A stretch of 64,000 bases of DNA, taken from NCBI GenBank assembly GCA_016720905.1, contig JADKJT010000003.1, positions 1 to 64,000 on the forward strand, read 5' to 3'. Below are positions 9,691 through 17,159 of the stretch, piece after piece. Positions within the stretch are counted from its first letter, which is position 1; the number at the start of each line of letters is the position of its first letter. The translations under genes and the position numbers were made by a program. The stretch comes from Gemmatimonadaceae bacterium. GTDB lineage: Bacteria > Gemmatimonadota > Gemmatimonadetes > Gemmatimonadales > Gemmatimonadaceae. The notes beneath the pieces were generated by a model. It did not search any database. It worked only from the letters and a program-made list of their open reading frames with translations, and was not told where the DNA came from.

Positions 9691-9990
9691 ATGGTTATCC
9701 GCTCATTCCGATCGGTGGGAGTCGAGGACATCTTCAACGGCGCAGACACCACGCGCGCGCGAAAGGCATGCCCGGCGTTGTTGTGGCAGGTCGCGCGGCG
9801 GAAACTGGAATTGCTGGATTCCGCCGGCGCGCTCAACGACCTTCGCTCGCCGCCCGCCAACCGCCTCGAGGCCCTGAAAGGCGTGCGCGCTGGCCAACAT
9901 AGTATTCGCGTGAACCGGCAGTATCGGATCTGCTTCGTGTGGACCGATGGCGGTCCGGCGCACGTCCAGATCGTTGACTATCACTCATAG
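9691..9990 (+). CDS. higB: HigB-type RelE-family toxin
   Basis: A 99-residue protein of the HigB branch of RelE-like mRNA interferases. Visible signatures are LWQVARRKLELLDSA, LEALKGVRAGQHSIRVN and YRICFVW, ending VQIVDYHS. These toxins cut mRNA at the ribosome when free of antitoxin. It is followed 17 bases later by an XRE-family HigA antitoxin; the toxin-first order is characteristic of higBA. The ATG at 9691 matches the usual family start. Confidence 0.9.
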   Translation: MVIRSFRSVGVEDIFNGADTTRARKACPALLWQVARRKLELLDSAGALNDLRSPPANRLEALKGVRAGQHSIRVNRQYRICFVWTDGGPAHVQIVDYHS

Positions 9991-10007
9991 GGCTCGGAGA
10001 ACCAACG

Positions 10008-10343
10008 ATGGTCCGCATTCCCACGCGGCGCCAACCCACGCATCCAGGCGAGATGCTGCTCGAGGAGTTCCTGAACCCCATGGGCCTGAGTCAACGCGCA
10101 CTGGCCGATGGGATTCGTGTCCCCTATCAGCGCGTCAACGAATTGGTGAATGGCCGCCGAGGGGTGACGCCCCATACCGCCCTGCGCCTCGCCAAGTACT
10201 TCGGTACGACCGCGGAGTTGTGGATGAACCTGCAACTCCGATGGGATCTCTATTTCGCGCAGGCGGCGGAAGCCGCCGAGCTGGGGCGCATCAAGCGCGT
10301 GCGTGTGAAACGAGTGGCCGATCCCATTGACTCGGCGGCGTAA
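10008..10343 (+). CDS. higA: HigA-type antitoxin, XRE-family HTH
   Basis: A 111-residue antitoxin that neutralises HigB and represses the operon. It opens with the family's HPGEMLLEEFLNPMGLSQ and continues through the helix-turn-helix (LADGIRVPYQRVNELVNGRR, VTPHTALRLAKYFG). The C-terminal part includes TTAELWMNLQLRWDL, conserved in HigA. It lies 17 bases downstream of the toxin on the same strand. Confidence 0.92.
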   Translation: MVRIPTRRQPTHPGEMLLEEFLNPMGLSQRALADGIRVPYQRVNELVNGRRGVTPHTALRLAKYFGTTAELWMNLQLRWDLYFAQAAEAAELGRIKRVRVKRVADPIDSAA

Positions 10344-10410
10344 CCTCGCGTTCCTGCGAACGAATTCACCGTTGAACGAACGCCGGTTCCTGGATCACCT
10401 GAGGCCGCCG

Positions 10411-11431
10411 ATGCATACGGTACGCAATCTTCCAATCCGCACCGTCGCGACGATGCTGTTCGCCCTGATGGCGCTGCACGGCATCGGCGCACAGACCTCG
10501 CGGCCACAGCCTCGCAACACCGGCGCAATCACTGGCACGGTGGTGGACACCAACGGTGTCCCCATCGCCGAGGTGACTGTGACGCTCGTGAAGACGCAGC
10601 GACGCACACTCACTGGTGTCGACGGGTCGTTTCGATTTGACAGTATTCCGTTAGGCACCCACGAGGTGAGCGCCCGCGGTGTCGGGCTCATTGGCGGTGT
10701 GCAACGGGTAACCGTGGGGCCGAATGGTGGGTCGGTCACCATCGTGATGATCCGTTTCTCCACGTCGCTGCCGTCGATGGTGACCGTGGCGACTCAGGGC
10801 GGATTGAGCGGCGTGATCGGGGACACGGCGTACCATGCGCTGGCCGGTGTGGTCATCACCGCCGTTGGCGGATCACAGATTGCCAAGACCGACTCGACTG
10901 GCGCGTTCGCCATGCCGTTGAAACCCGGCCGATATCTGATTCGCCTGGAGCGGGACGGATATCTTCGCCAAACCATGGGCGTCACGATTCCGGAAACTGA
11001 AGGGCGTCGCATTGCCGCGTGGCTGGCGCCGCAAGAAGGTGCGCCGAATCATGCGGAGGCACAGAACATGTTCGACCTGGGCCAGCGGATGATCCACCTG
11101 AGCCATGTCTCCGCGAAATTTTACTCGCGCGAAGATCTGGTGCAGCAGGGAATCGTTGACCTTCAGGCGCTGGCCATCCGTTGGGGCACCGGTCGGCTGA
11201 CAGTGGAGTGCATGGTCAGCATCAACGGCTCTCTCGTCCGTGCCCGTGACGTCACTAACGGCGTCGGAGCTCGAATTCGTGGAGGTCTATCTGCCGTCGA
11301 GCATCGGATCGGTACGCGGTGGCACGAGCATCAACGGCCATCAGACCAGAATGACGACTTCCACGCCCCCACGACCCGCCGTCTCGTCCAAATGCGGCAA
11401 CGTCGGGTTGATTGCGTGGCTGCGGAGCTAG
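10411..11431 (+). CDS. Secreted protein with carboxypeptidase-regulatory-like domains, frameshifted
   Basis: The ATG at 10411 begins a signal peptide (MLFALMALHGIGAQ). Two Ig-like carboxypeptidase-regulatory domains follow: GAITGTVVDTNGVPIAEVTV with TGVDGSFRFDSIPLGTHEV, and a second with LAGVVITAVGG and TDSTGAFAMPLKPG. Such domains are common in cell-surface and TonB-associated proteins of this kind of bacterium. Near base 11245 the frame changes: the expected C-terminus VTSLTASELEFVEVYLPSSI appears in the next frame and stops at 11431, while the original frame runs on to 11541 with no sensible sequence. Role unknown. Confidence 0.65.
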
Positions 11432-11597
11432 GTGTTTCGCGGGACAACCCGTTCCGTGGCCGCAGGTCGTCACGCTCGGGCTCGCTAATTGCCCTCGACT
11501 CCTTAATAACGTTCCCCGCCAGCAGTCGTATACTCCAGTAGTCGCCGGGGCCGACACGGCCTTCCAGCGGTTCGTTCCACCTTCAGCCCACCGTCCC

Positions 11598-12074
11598 ATG
11601 TTCCGTCGAACGCTTCCTCTACTCGCCACCGCGCTCCTCTTGGCCGCCTGCGGTGGAGCCCCCACTGAAACTGCGTCTGACGAGCCGACCTTTGAGGCCG
11701 TGCTCGAAACGGCCGATCAGGGTGCTGCGGCCGCTGGGTTCCTTGATCGGGCGCCTGCCGGACTACAACTCACGGATGCGCAGAAAGCCGCTATCCGCAC
11801 CATCAACGAACGGTTCAAGGAAGCCAACAAGGCCGATCTTGAGGCGCTGACGGCGATCACGCGTGAAGCGATAAGAGCGCGACGCACTGGCGCGTCGCAA
11901 GCCGATGTGATCGCGATTCTCGAGCGCGGCCGTCCGATTCGTGCTCGGCTGGCCCCGGCGTTCGCCGCCTTGCGCGTGGCGTTGAACGCAGTGCTCACCG
12001 ACGAGCAGCGCGCGTGGCTTGCGGCCAACTCCCGTCGACTGGGACCGGACCTGCCGCCGCTGCCTGGGCGCTAG
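11598..12074 (+). CDS. Spy/CpxP-like (LTXXQ) lipoprotein
   Basis: The ATG at 11598 gives a lipoprotein signal peptide ending in LLAACGG. The mature 140 residues are helical and contain two LTXXQ-type motifs, LTDAQKAAIRTINERF and VLTDEQRAWLAANSR. This pattern is shared with Spy/CpxP periplasmic chaperones and sensor proteins of envelope stress. A second Spy-like protein is encoded convergently just downstream, so the two may be functionally related. No partner gene is in its own direction. Confidence 0.7.
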   Translation: MFRRTLPLLATALLLAACGGAPTETASDEPTFEAVLETADQGAAAAGFLDRAPAGLQLTDAQKAAIRTINERFKEANKADLEALTAITREAIRARRTGASQADVIAILERGRPIRARLAPAFAALRVALNAVLTDEQRAWLAANSRRLGPDLPPLPGR

Positions 12075-12099
12075 TCGCTATCTCGGCGTGTGGTGAAAA

Positions 12100-12135
12100 A
12101 ATACCGCCGCGTGCATCCGTGCACGCGGCGGTATT
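12100..12135 (-). terminator. Rho-independent terminator of the sigma/anti-sigma/Spy operon
   Basis: A perfect 16-bp stem (12100-12115 against 12120-12135) with the 4-base loop TCCG. On the minus strand it begins 2 bases after the Spy-like gene's stop and runs into a T-run (the A-run at 12096-12101 on the plus strand). The stem could also stop transcription coming from the plus-strand lipoprotein gene. Confidence 0.88.
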
Positions 12136-12137
12136 CG

Positions 12138-12624
12138 TTATGGAGTGGGCGGTGGCCCATCGGGGGGCGGTCCATCCCGTGGTGGCCCATCCCGTGGTGG
12201 CCCATCCCGTGGTGGCCCATCCCGAGGCGGTGGTCCTCGCCCATCCTGCGGTGGCGGCGGACGAAACGGATCCGGCAATTCCCGCACTCGTTCCGCCAGT
12301 CGTTGCCGCTGTGCTTCGTCCAACAGCGGTGCCAGCGTGCGGCTCATTGAATCCAGCGCTGCACGCAACTGCACATGCGCCGCATCGATCACCCGCTGAT
12401 TGGCGTCGGCCGCTACTTCGAGAATCGGACGTACCGTGGCCTGCTGTTCGGCGCGCAACTGCAGTACCTCTTTCCATGCGCGCCACGAATCCCGGCGGAC
12501 GCCGTGGTGGCGCGCCGCGCGGCACGCGTGCGCGTTGCAACGCGCCTTGTCCAACCAGGCCTATCACGATGCCCAGCAGCAGCGTCGTGATGAGAATGGC
12601 GGCGGATTTGATTTCGAGTTTCAT
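12138..12624 (-). CDS. Membrane-anchored Spy-like protein with PPRDG repeats, frameshifted
   Basis: The ATG at 12624 opens with a single membrane anchor (ILITTLLLGIVIGLVGQGAL). Near 12515 the frame changes and the rest reads SWRAWKEVLQLRAEQQATV, then LAPLLDEAQRQRLAERVREL, a helical pair like Spy/CpxP family proteins. The C-terminus is a disordered tail of repeated PPRDG units made by a 15-base DNA repeat. It is the last gene of an ECF sigma/anti-sigma operon, 3 bases after the anti-sigma gene, so it probably senses or buffers the same envelope stress. The frameshift could be a sequence error. Confidence 0.65.
12166..12225. repeat. 15-bp tandem repeat, four units
   Basis: Four consecutive 15-base units of the form GGTGGCCCATCCCGT, the outer two with one to three changes. 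They encode the PPRDG repeats at the C-terminus of the minus-strand Spy-like protein and are a likely site of copy-number variation. Confidence 0.9.
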
Positions 12625-12627
12625 GCG

Positions 12628-12948
12628 TTATTTCCCCCAGGCACTGAGGTCTCCATCCAGTGCATACGCGGTGGCGACGGTGACGGTCGGCATGCCCAGC
12701 ACGCGATCAACCAGCGACTGCTGACTCGCTCGCGTATTCAACAGGTTCATTGTTGCGAGCAGCAACGCGGCGGCCACCGCCAGTGGCGTCAGTCGCCAGA
12801 ACACCGGCTGCAATTCGTCCGAGAGCCGGCGCGGCGCGGCGAGTCGCGCCATCACGCGATCGGCGAATCCCAGGTCGAACGCCACGGCACCACGCAGCGC
12901 GCGGTAGCGCGTGAGCTGTTGTTCGATGTCCTGCTCGTCGTCAAGCAT
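12628..12948 (-). CDS. Probable anti-sigma membrane protein
   Basis: A 106-residue protein with a cytoplasmic N-terminus of about 50 residues, rich in charged residues (EQDIEQQLTRYRALRGAV), and one membrane helix (LTPLAVAAALLLATMNLL, about residues 53-70). No HxxxCxxC zinc motif is present, so it is not a classical ZAS anti-sigma factor. Its start overlaps the ECF sigma gene by 8 bases, and that position is the main evidence for an anti-sigma role. Confidence 0.6.
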   Translation of the reverse strand: MLDDEQDIEQQLTRYRALRGAVAFDLGFADRVMARLAAPRRLSDELQPVFWRLTPLAVAAALLLATMNLLNTRASQQSLVDRVLGMPTVTVATAYALDGDLSAWGK

Positions 12949-13513
12949 CAGTCCCTCCCGTGACGTACGGCGCCAAAAGACGCTCCAGTTCGGCCATGCC
13001 GCGCGCCAGTCGGCTCATCACTGTGCCCGGCGGCAACTGCAGCGCGGCAGCGGTTTCGTTCGTGGACAATTCTTCCAGCAGGCGGAGCACCACCACCGGG
13101 CGCTGCTTCTCGCCCAATTGCGCGACCGCCCAGTGAACCAGGTCGCGCCGCTCGGCACCTTCCGCATCGTACGCGCTCACCGTCGGTTCGGCGAGTGATC
13201 CCGGTGACGCGTCTCGACTCACCAGCCGCAACCGAAAGCGCTTCCGTTGCTTGAGCGCGTTGAGCGACAGGTTCATCGCGATGCGACGCAAATATGTGCC
13301 GAGTGTTGCGTCGCCCCGAAATTCCTTGAGCGCGGCGTGAAATCGAATGAACGTCTCCTGGCCCACGTCGTCCGCATCGGCGCCACGGCCCAGCATGCCG
13401 ATCACCACCGACGCCACCATCGACTGGTATCGCTCGACCAACGCGCGAAAGGCCGCGGCATCGCCGAGTCTGGCGCGTGTCAGCAGCTCCTCGTCCGAGG
13501 GGACGGATGTCAT
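12941..13513 (-). CDS. ECF-type RNA polymerase sigma factor
   Basis: About 190 residues from the ATG at 13513 (MTSVPSDEELLTRARLGD). Region 2 is seen as FRALVERYQSMVASVVIGML and ADDVGQETFIRFHAAL. Region 4 shows EKQRPVVVLRLLEELSTNE and AAALQLPPGTVMSRLARG. It directs RNA polymerase to a stress regulon and is probably held by the membrane protein encoded in overlap downstream. A longer frame extends upstream to 13690, but that portion is not sigma-like and opposes the plus-strand YHYH gene. Confidence 0.9.
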   Translation of the reverse strand: MTSVPSDEELLTRARLGDAAAFRALVERYQSMVASVVIGMLGRGADADDVGQETFIRFHAALKEFRGDATLGTYLRRIAMNLSLNALKQRKRFRLRLVSRDASPGSLAEPTVSAYDAEGAERRDLVHWAVAQLGEKQRPVVVLRLLEELSTNETAAALQLPPGTVMSRLARGMAELERLLAPYVTGGTDA

Positions 13514-13660
13514 GGATGGGATCCTGGCGCACCCATCATGGACAACGTAACGCGCCGGTTCATTCCATGTCTCCGGCTGGCGATTGCGATGAACATGTAT
13601 GGAATGGCTAGTGGGGTTCGGTTGTCCAAGACGCAAACACACCCGAACCACGGAGACCCT

Positions 13661-14509
13661 ATGCATTCCATCGAATTTCTCAGCAAACATCGTGTCGTGT
13701 GCGGCCTGACCCTCCTCATGGCGGCGGCCTGCGCCGACAAGGTGACGTCAGCCGATTCCACGGATACGACCAGCGAAACCGCATCGACCCAACCCGGCCT
13801 GCAGACGGCCAAGTGGGGCGCGAACGTGACGGTGTCCTTTGCCAATGGGACCATGCGCTACCGGTCGAATGGCATTCCGAATCACTCGCGCCAGTTGCAG
13901 TATGCACTGCCGCTTCCTGGCGTGCGCGTGCCCGGTGCGGCGAGTGCCTATGCCGGCGCCGATCCCACGCAGGCGCAGAGCTATGATTTCCAGATTCCGC
14001 TCACGCCGAGAAAGGCCGCAACGCCCACTTCCACAAGTCTCGGCACGATAGGCGTGATGATTTCGGGAGCCGCGTTGTTCAATCCGTACGAAGGCGACGG
14101 CGTCACCGTCGCGATGGCGTCCAACTTCACGGTGAAGAACACGGCTGGTGAGAATATCGCGTTTCTCGATGCCTGCAACGGCCATCCCACGCCGATGGGT
14201 TCGTATCACTACCATGCGTTGCCGCCATGCGTGACGGCCATGGTCGATACCGCCGGAGGTCCGTCACACATCATTGGTGTGGCCTTTGACGGATATCTGA
14301 TCTATGGTGATCGCGACATCAGCGGACGGCAGATCACGTCGTCTCAGCTGGATCAGTGCAGTGGGATCACCAGCGCGACGCCGGAGTTTCCGCAAGGCGT
14401 GTATCACTACGTCCTGCTCGGCAATGCCAACGCCACGTCGTCGATTCGCTGCTTCACTGGACAGGTGTCGAGTGCGGCGGCGACAATGCCCGGCATGGTG
14501 CATCCGTAG
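13661..14509 (+). CDS. YHYH-domain lipoprotein
   Basis: The ATG at 13661 starts a lipoprotein signal ending LLMAAACAD. The mature protein (about 260 residues) contains the YHYH-domain signature GSYHYHALPPC, HIIGVAFDGYLIYG and GVYHYVLLGNA. YHYH proteins are secreted and of unknown biochemical role, often encoded near copper- or oxidation-related genes. It is transcribed divergently from the ECF sigma gene across a 150-base gap that must hold both promoters. Standalone gene. Confidence 0.82.
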   Translation: MHSIEFLSKHRVVCGLTLLMAAACADKVTSADSTDTTSETASTQPGLQTAKWGANVTVSFANGTMRYRSNGIPNHSRQLQYALPLPGVRVPGAASAYAGADPTQAQSYDFQIPLTPRKAATPTSTSLGTIGVMISGAALFNPYEGDGVTVAMASNFTVKNTAGENIAFLDACNGHPTPMGSYHYHALPPCVTAMVDTAGGPSHIIGVAFDGYLIYGDRDISGRQITSSQLDQCSGITSATPEFPQGVYHYVLLGNANATSSIRCFTGQVSSAAATMPGMVHP

Positions 14510-14569
14510 CCGATTGGTCTCGCGGATGTTTGAGTTGCGAAGGGTTACCTACTCCGGTATGGTCCCTTC

Positions 14570-15193
14570 ATGGCTGTCGAGCATCGACGTATTCTCTCCG
14601 ACTGCAGAACGCTACGAACGGTGGTGATCGTCGCGGCGTTGGCGGCGAGTGGAATCCTCCGTCCGGCACGATTGACGGCGCAGCCGATTGTCAATCAGGC
14701 TGCGGCTGCGCCGCGTCGTGTCTCGGTTGATGTCACTGTGGGCACCAGCGCTGTACGTGGAGGGCGCGAGCGGTACGTGAACGACGAGGGGCTGGCGATC
14801 GAGTTGCTGGTTGGGCTGCGTCGACCCTCGCGCCAGGGGCTCATGTACGCGGCTGCCGCCGGGGTCAGGGTCGATGCCGGCCAGGACTGCTATGTCCGGC
14901 TCCCCGTGTCTCCCTACGCCGGGTGCATCCCGCATGCGCCAACGGTAGGTCATCTCTCCTTCCTGGCGGGCAGCGAAGTGCGCCGGTCGGGAAGCAGTTT
15001 CCGCGCGCTGCTCGGACCATCGATCTTCTCTGACGGCCATCACGCGGGACTTGGCGGACGGCTGCATCTGAGCGCGGCCGTTGGCGCACCACGCGTGGCG
15101 TTGACGGTGGGCGTCAACGGCAATTGGCTGGCCCTGTCCAATGGCTCGTCACTTCGCTACTACGCGTCGGCGTTCGGCCTTCGGCTTCAGTAA
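14570..15193 (+). CDS. Secreted beta-barrel-like protein of unknown function
   Basis: A 207-residue protein with an N-terminal hydrophobic export segment (VVIVAALAASGIL, about residues 18-30). It continues as alternating Gly-rich beta strands typical of small outer-membrane barrels, for example LSFLAGSEVRRSGSSFRALL and AGLGGRLHLSAAVG, with a final LRYYASAFGLRLQ. No family was recognised. It is followed after 3 bases by another secreted protein, suggesting a two-gene unit. Confidence 0.55.
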   Translation: MAVEHRRILSDCRTLRTVVIVAALAASGILRPARLTAQPIVNQAAAAPRRVSVDVTVGTSAVRGGRERYVNDEGLAIELLVGLRRPSRQGLMYAAAAGVRVDAGQDCYVRLPVSPYAGCIPHAPTVGHLSFLAGSEVRRSGSSFRALLGPSIFSDGHHAGLGGRLHLSAAVGAPRVALTVGVNGNWLALSNGSSLRYYASAFGLRLQ

Positions 15194-15196
15194 GAC

Positions 15197-15862
15197 ATGA
15201 ACACGCCATCAACCCATGCCGCGCGATCTCGCGCGCGCGTGTGGCGCATGGGTCTCGCGCTTGCGGGCCTCGGTGCCGGGTGCCTGCCCTACACCATGGG
15301 GTCCACGGCGGCCACGGTGCCTCGCGGTGAACAACGGACCACCCTGAGTCTCGCCGCCAGCTTTGGCGATCGCTCGCTGGATGAGCCGCCCGAGACTCCC
15401 ATGACCATCCTCGACGCGGAAACGCGCATTGGCGTTTCCGAACGCAGTGATGTCGGGCTTCGCATCACGGGCATCAGCGGCGCCGTGGTGTCCTACAAGC
15501 ATCGACTGCATGGCTCGGCGTTGGGCGCGGCGATTTCAGCGCAAGTGGAAGGCGGGGTGGTGAAAGCCGGTTCGCTGGCGATGGGAGGGCTGAGTGTGAT
15601 CGCTTCCAGCGCGGATAGGCAACGAACTGCGGTGTATGGCGGGGTGCGGTATTTGCCGGTGGCGCGACTCACCCGCGACGCGGACCGCGAGAGCCCCACC
15701 ATTGGTGGATTCTTCGGCGTGCAGCTGCGGCGGGCTTCGTTCGTGCTGCTCCCCGAACTGAGCGTGGTCCGCGGGTACGATGACATAATCGCGCATCGAG
15801 CGACGTGGTTCGTGATCCCGTCACTGAGCCTGACGCGCTCTCCACGCGCCACGCCGCGCTAG
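15197..15862 (+). CDS. Lipoprotein of unknown function
   Basis: A 221-residue protein with a twin-Arg-containing basic N-terminus and a lipobox-like LALAGLGAGC. The mature part resembles an outer-membrane beta-rich protein: ETRIGVSERSDVGLRITG and TAVYGGVRYLPVARL alternate polar and hydrophobic residues. It lies 3 bases downstream of the preceding secreted protein and converges on the MFS transporter gene. Not recognised beyond that. Confidence 0.55.
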   Translation: MNTPSTHAARSRARVWRMGLALAGLGAGCLPYTMGSTAATVPRGEQRTTLSLAASFGDRSLDEPPETPMTILDAETRIGVSERSDVGLRITGISGAVVSYKHRLHGSALGAAISAQVEGGVVKAGSLAMGGLSVIASSADRQRTAVYGGVRYLPVARLTRDADRESPTIGGFFGVQLRRASFVLLPELSVVRGYDDIIAHRATWFVIPSLSLTRSPRATPR

Positions 15863-15878
15863 TCGGACGCTCGGCGCA

Positions 15879-17099
15879 CTACCGATGCGGTGCCGTGCGG
15901 TGCAGGCTGCTGCGCGCCAGGACTGCCGAGACTAGCGACAAGACACCACCCAGCGCCAGCGCGGCGCCAGGAAAGTAGAACGGCGCGCGCGGGCCCGAGA
16001 ACCACGCAAACACGTTGGCCATCAACAGCGGGCCAACAATTGACGTCAGACTCATCATGCTGGTGAGCGCCCCCTGCAATTGGCCCTGTTCATTTGGCGG
16101 AACCTGTCCGGAAATCAGCCCTTGAATGGCCGGTCCGGCAATGCCGCCCATGCTGTAGATCGCCGTGAATGCGAACATCATCCAGGTGGACGTGGCGAAG
16201 GCGTAGAGAAAAAACCCCACGCTGTAGAACGTCAATCCAAAGTAGACGCTGCGCTGCTGCCCGAGTCGTGGTATCACCGTCCGGATCAGCCCGCCCTGCA
16301 CAATAGCCACGGCCAGCCCCACCACCGCCAACGACAGGCCCACGGTGCGTTCGGTCCAGTGGAACTTCTCAATGGTGTAGTACGACCAGTTGCTCTGCAC
16401 CGCGTGCGCCGCGATCTGCACCAGCACCAGTGACGCAATCAAGCCGAAGATGACCGGATAGCGACGCAGATTCCCGACCGATCCCACCGGGTTGGCGCGC
16501 TTCCAGTCGATGGCACGACGATGCTCAGGCTTGAGGGATTCGGGCAGGACGAAGAATCCGAACAGCCAGTTGACGAGCGCCAGCGTTGCGGCGGCGATGA
16601 ACGGCACGCGCGCGCCATACTGACCAAGCAGGCCACCGGTGAGCGGGCCGATAATGAATCCCAGTCCGAACACGGCGCCGATCATGCCGAAGTTCTGGGC
16701 CCGCTTTTCCGGCGGTGACACATCCGCGATATACGCGGCGCCGGTTGTGAAGCTCGCGCCCATCATACCCGCGATCAGTCGGCTCACAAAGAGCCAACCG
16801 ATGGACGGCGCAAAGGCCATGAACAGATAGTCGAGGCCAAAGCCGAACAGCGACGCGAGCAGCACGGGCCGTCGACCGAACCGGTCGCTGAGCGCGCCCA
16901 TCACCGGGGCGCAGAAGAACTGCATGCCGGCATACGCGAAGGCCATCCACCCGCCCCATCGTGCCGCATCGCTCATGGTGCCACCCGTGAGGTGGGTGAT
17001 GAGCTTCGGCATGACCGGAATGATGATCCCCAAGCCAGCCACGTCGATGAGCAGCGTGACGAGGATGAACCACATGGCGGGGGCGCGGGACGACTTCAT
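15879..17099 (-). CDS. MFS drug/tetracycline-type efflux transporter
   Basis: A 406-residue protein with 12 predicted membrane helices. The first-loop signature is GALSDRFGRRPVLLASLFG, and helix 1 reads LVTLLIDVAGLGIIIPVMP as in TetA-type exporters (DHA1 family). Motif C appears as GLGFIIGPLTGGLLG. The ATG at 17099 matches the family start; the frame stays open further upstream into the GC-rich tract but codes nothing transporter-like there. The substrate is unknown and no regulator gene is adjacent. Confidence 0.87.
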   Translation of the reverse strand: MKSSRAPAMWFILVTLLIDVAGLGIIIPVMPKLITHLTGGTMSDAARWGGWMAFAYAGMQFFCAPVMGALSDRFGRRPVLLASLFGFGLDYLFMAFAPSIGWLFVSRLIAGMMGASFTTGAAYIADVSPPEKRAQNFGMIGAVFGLGFIIGPLTGGLLGQYGARVPFIAAATLALVNWLFGFFVLPESLKPEHRRAIDWKRANPVGSVGNLRRYPVIFGLIASLVLVQIAAHAVQSNWSYYTIEKFHWTERTVGLSLAVVGLAVAIVQGGLIRTVIPRLGQQRSVYFGLTFYSVGFFLYAFATSTWMMFAFTAIYSMGGIAGPAIQGLISGQVPPNEQGQLQGALTSMMSLTSIVGPLLMANVFAWFSGPRAPFYFPGAALALGGVLSLVSAVLARSSLHRTAPHR

Positions 17100-17159
17100 G
17101 CGGGGACGTCTCTCGGTTCGGAAGGAAGACACAGCAAGGCAACAGTCTAGTACAGTCCA

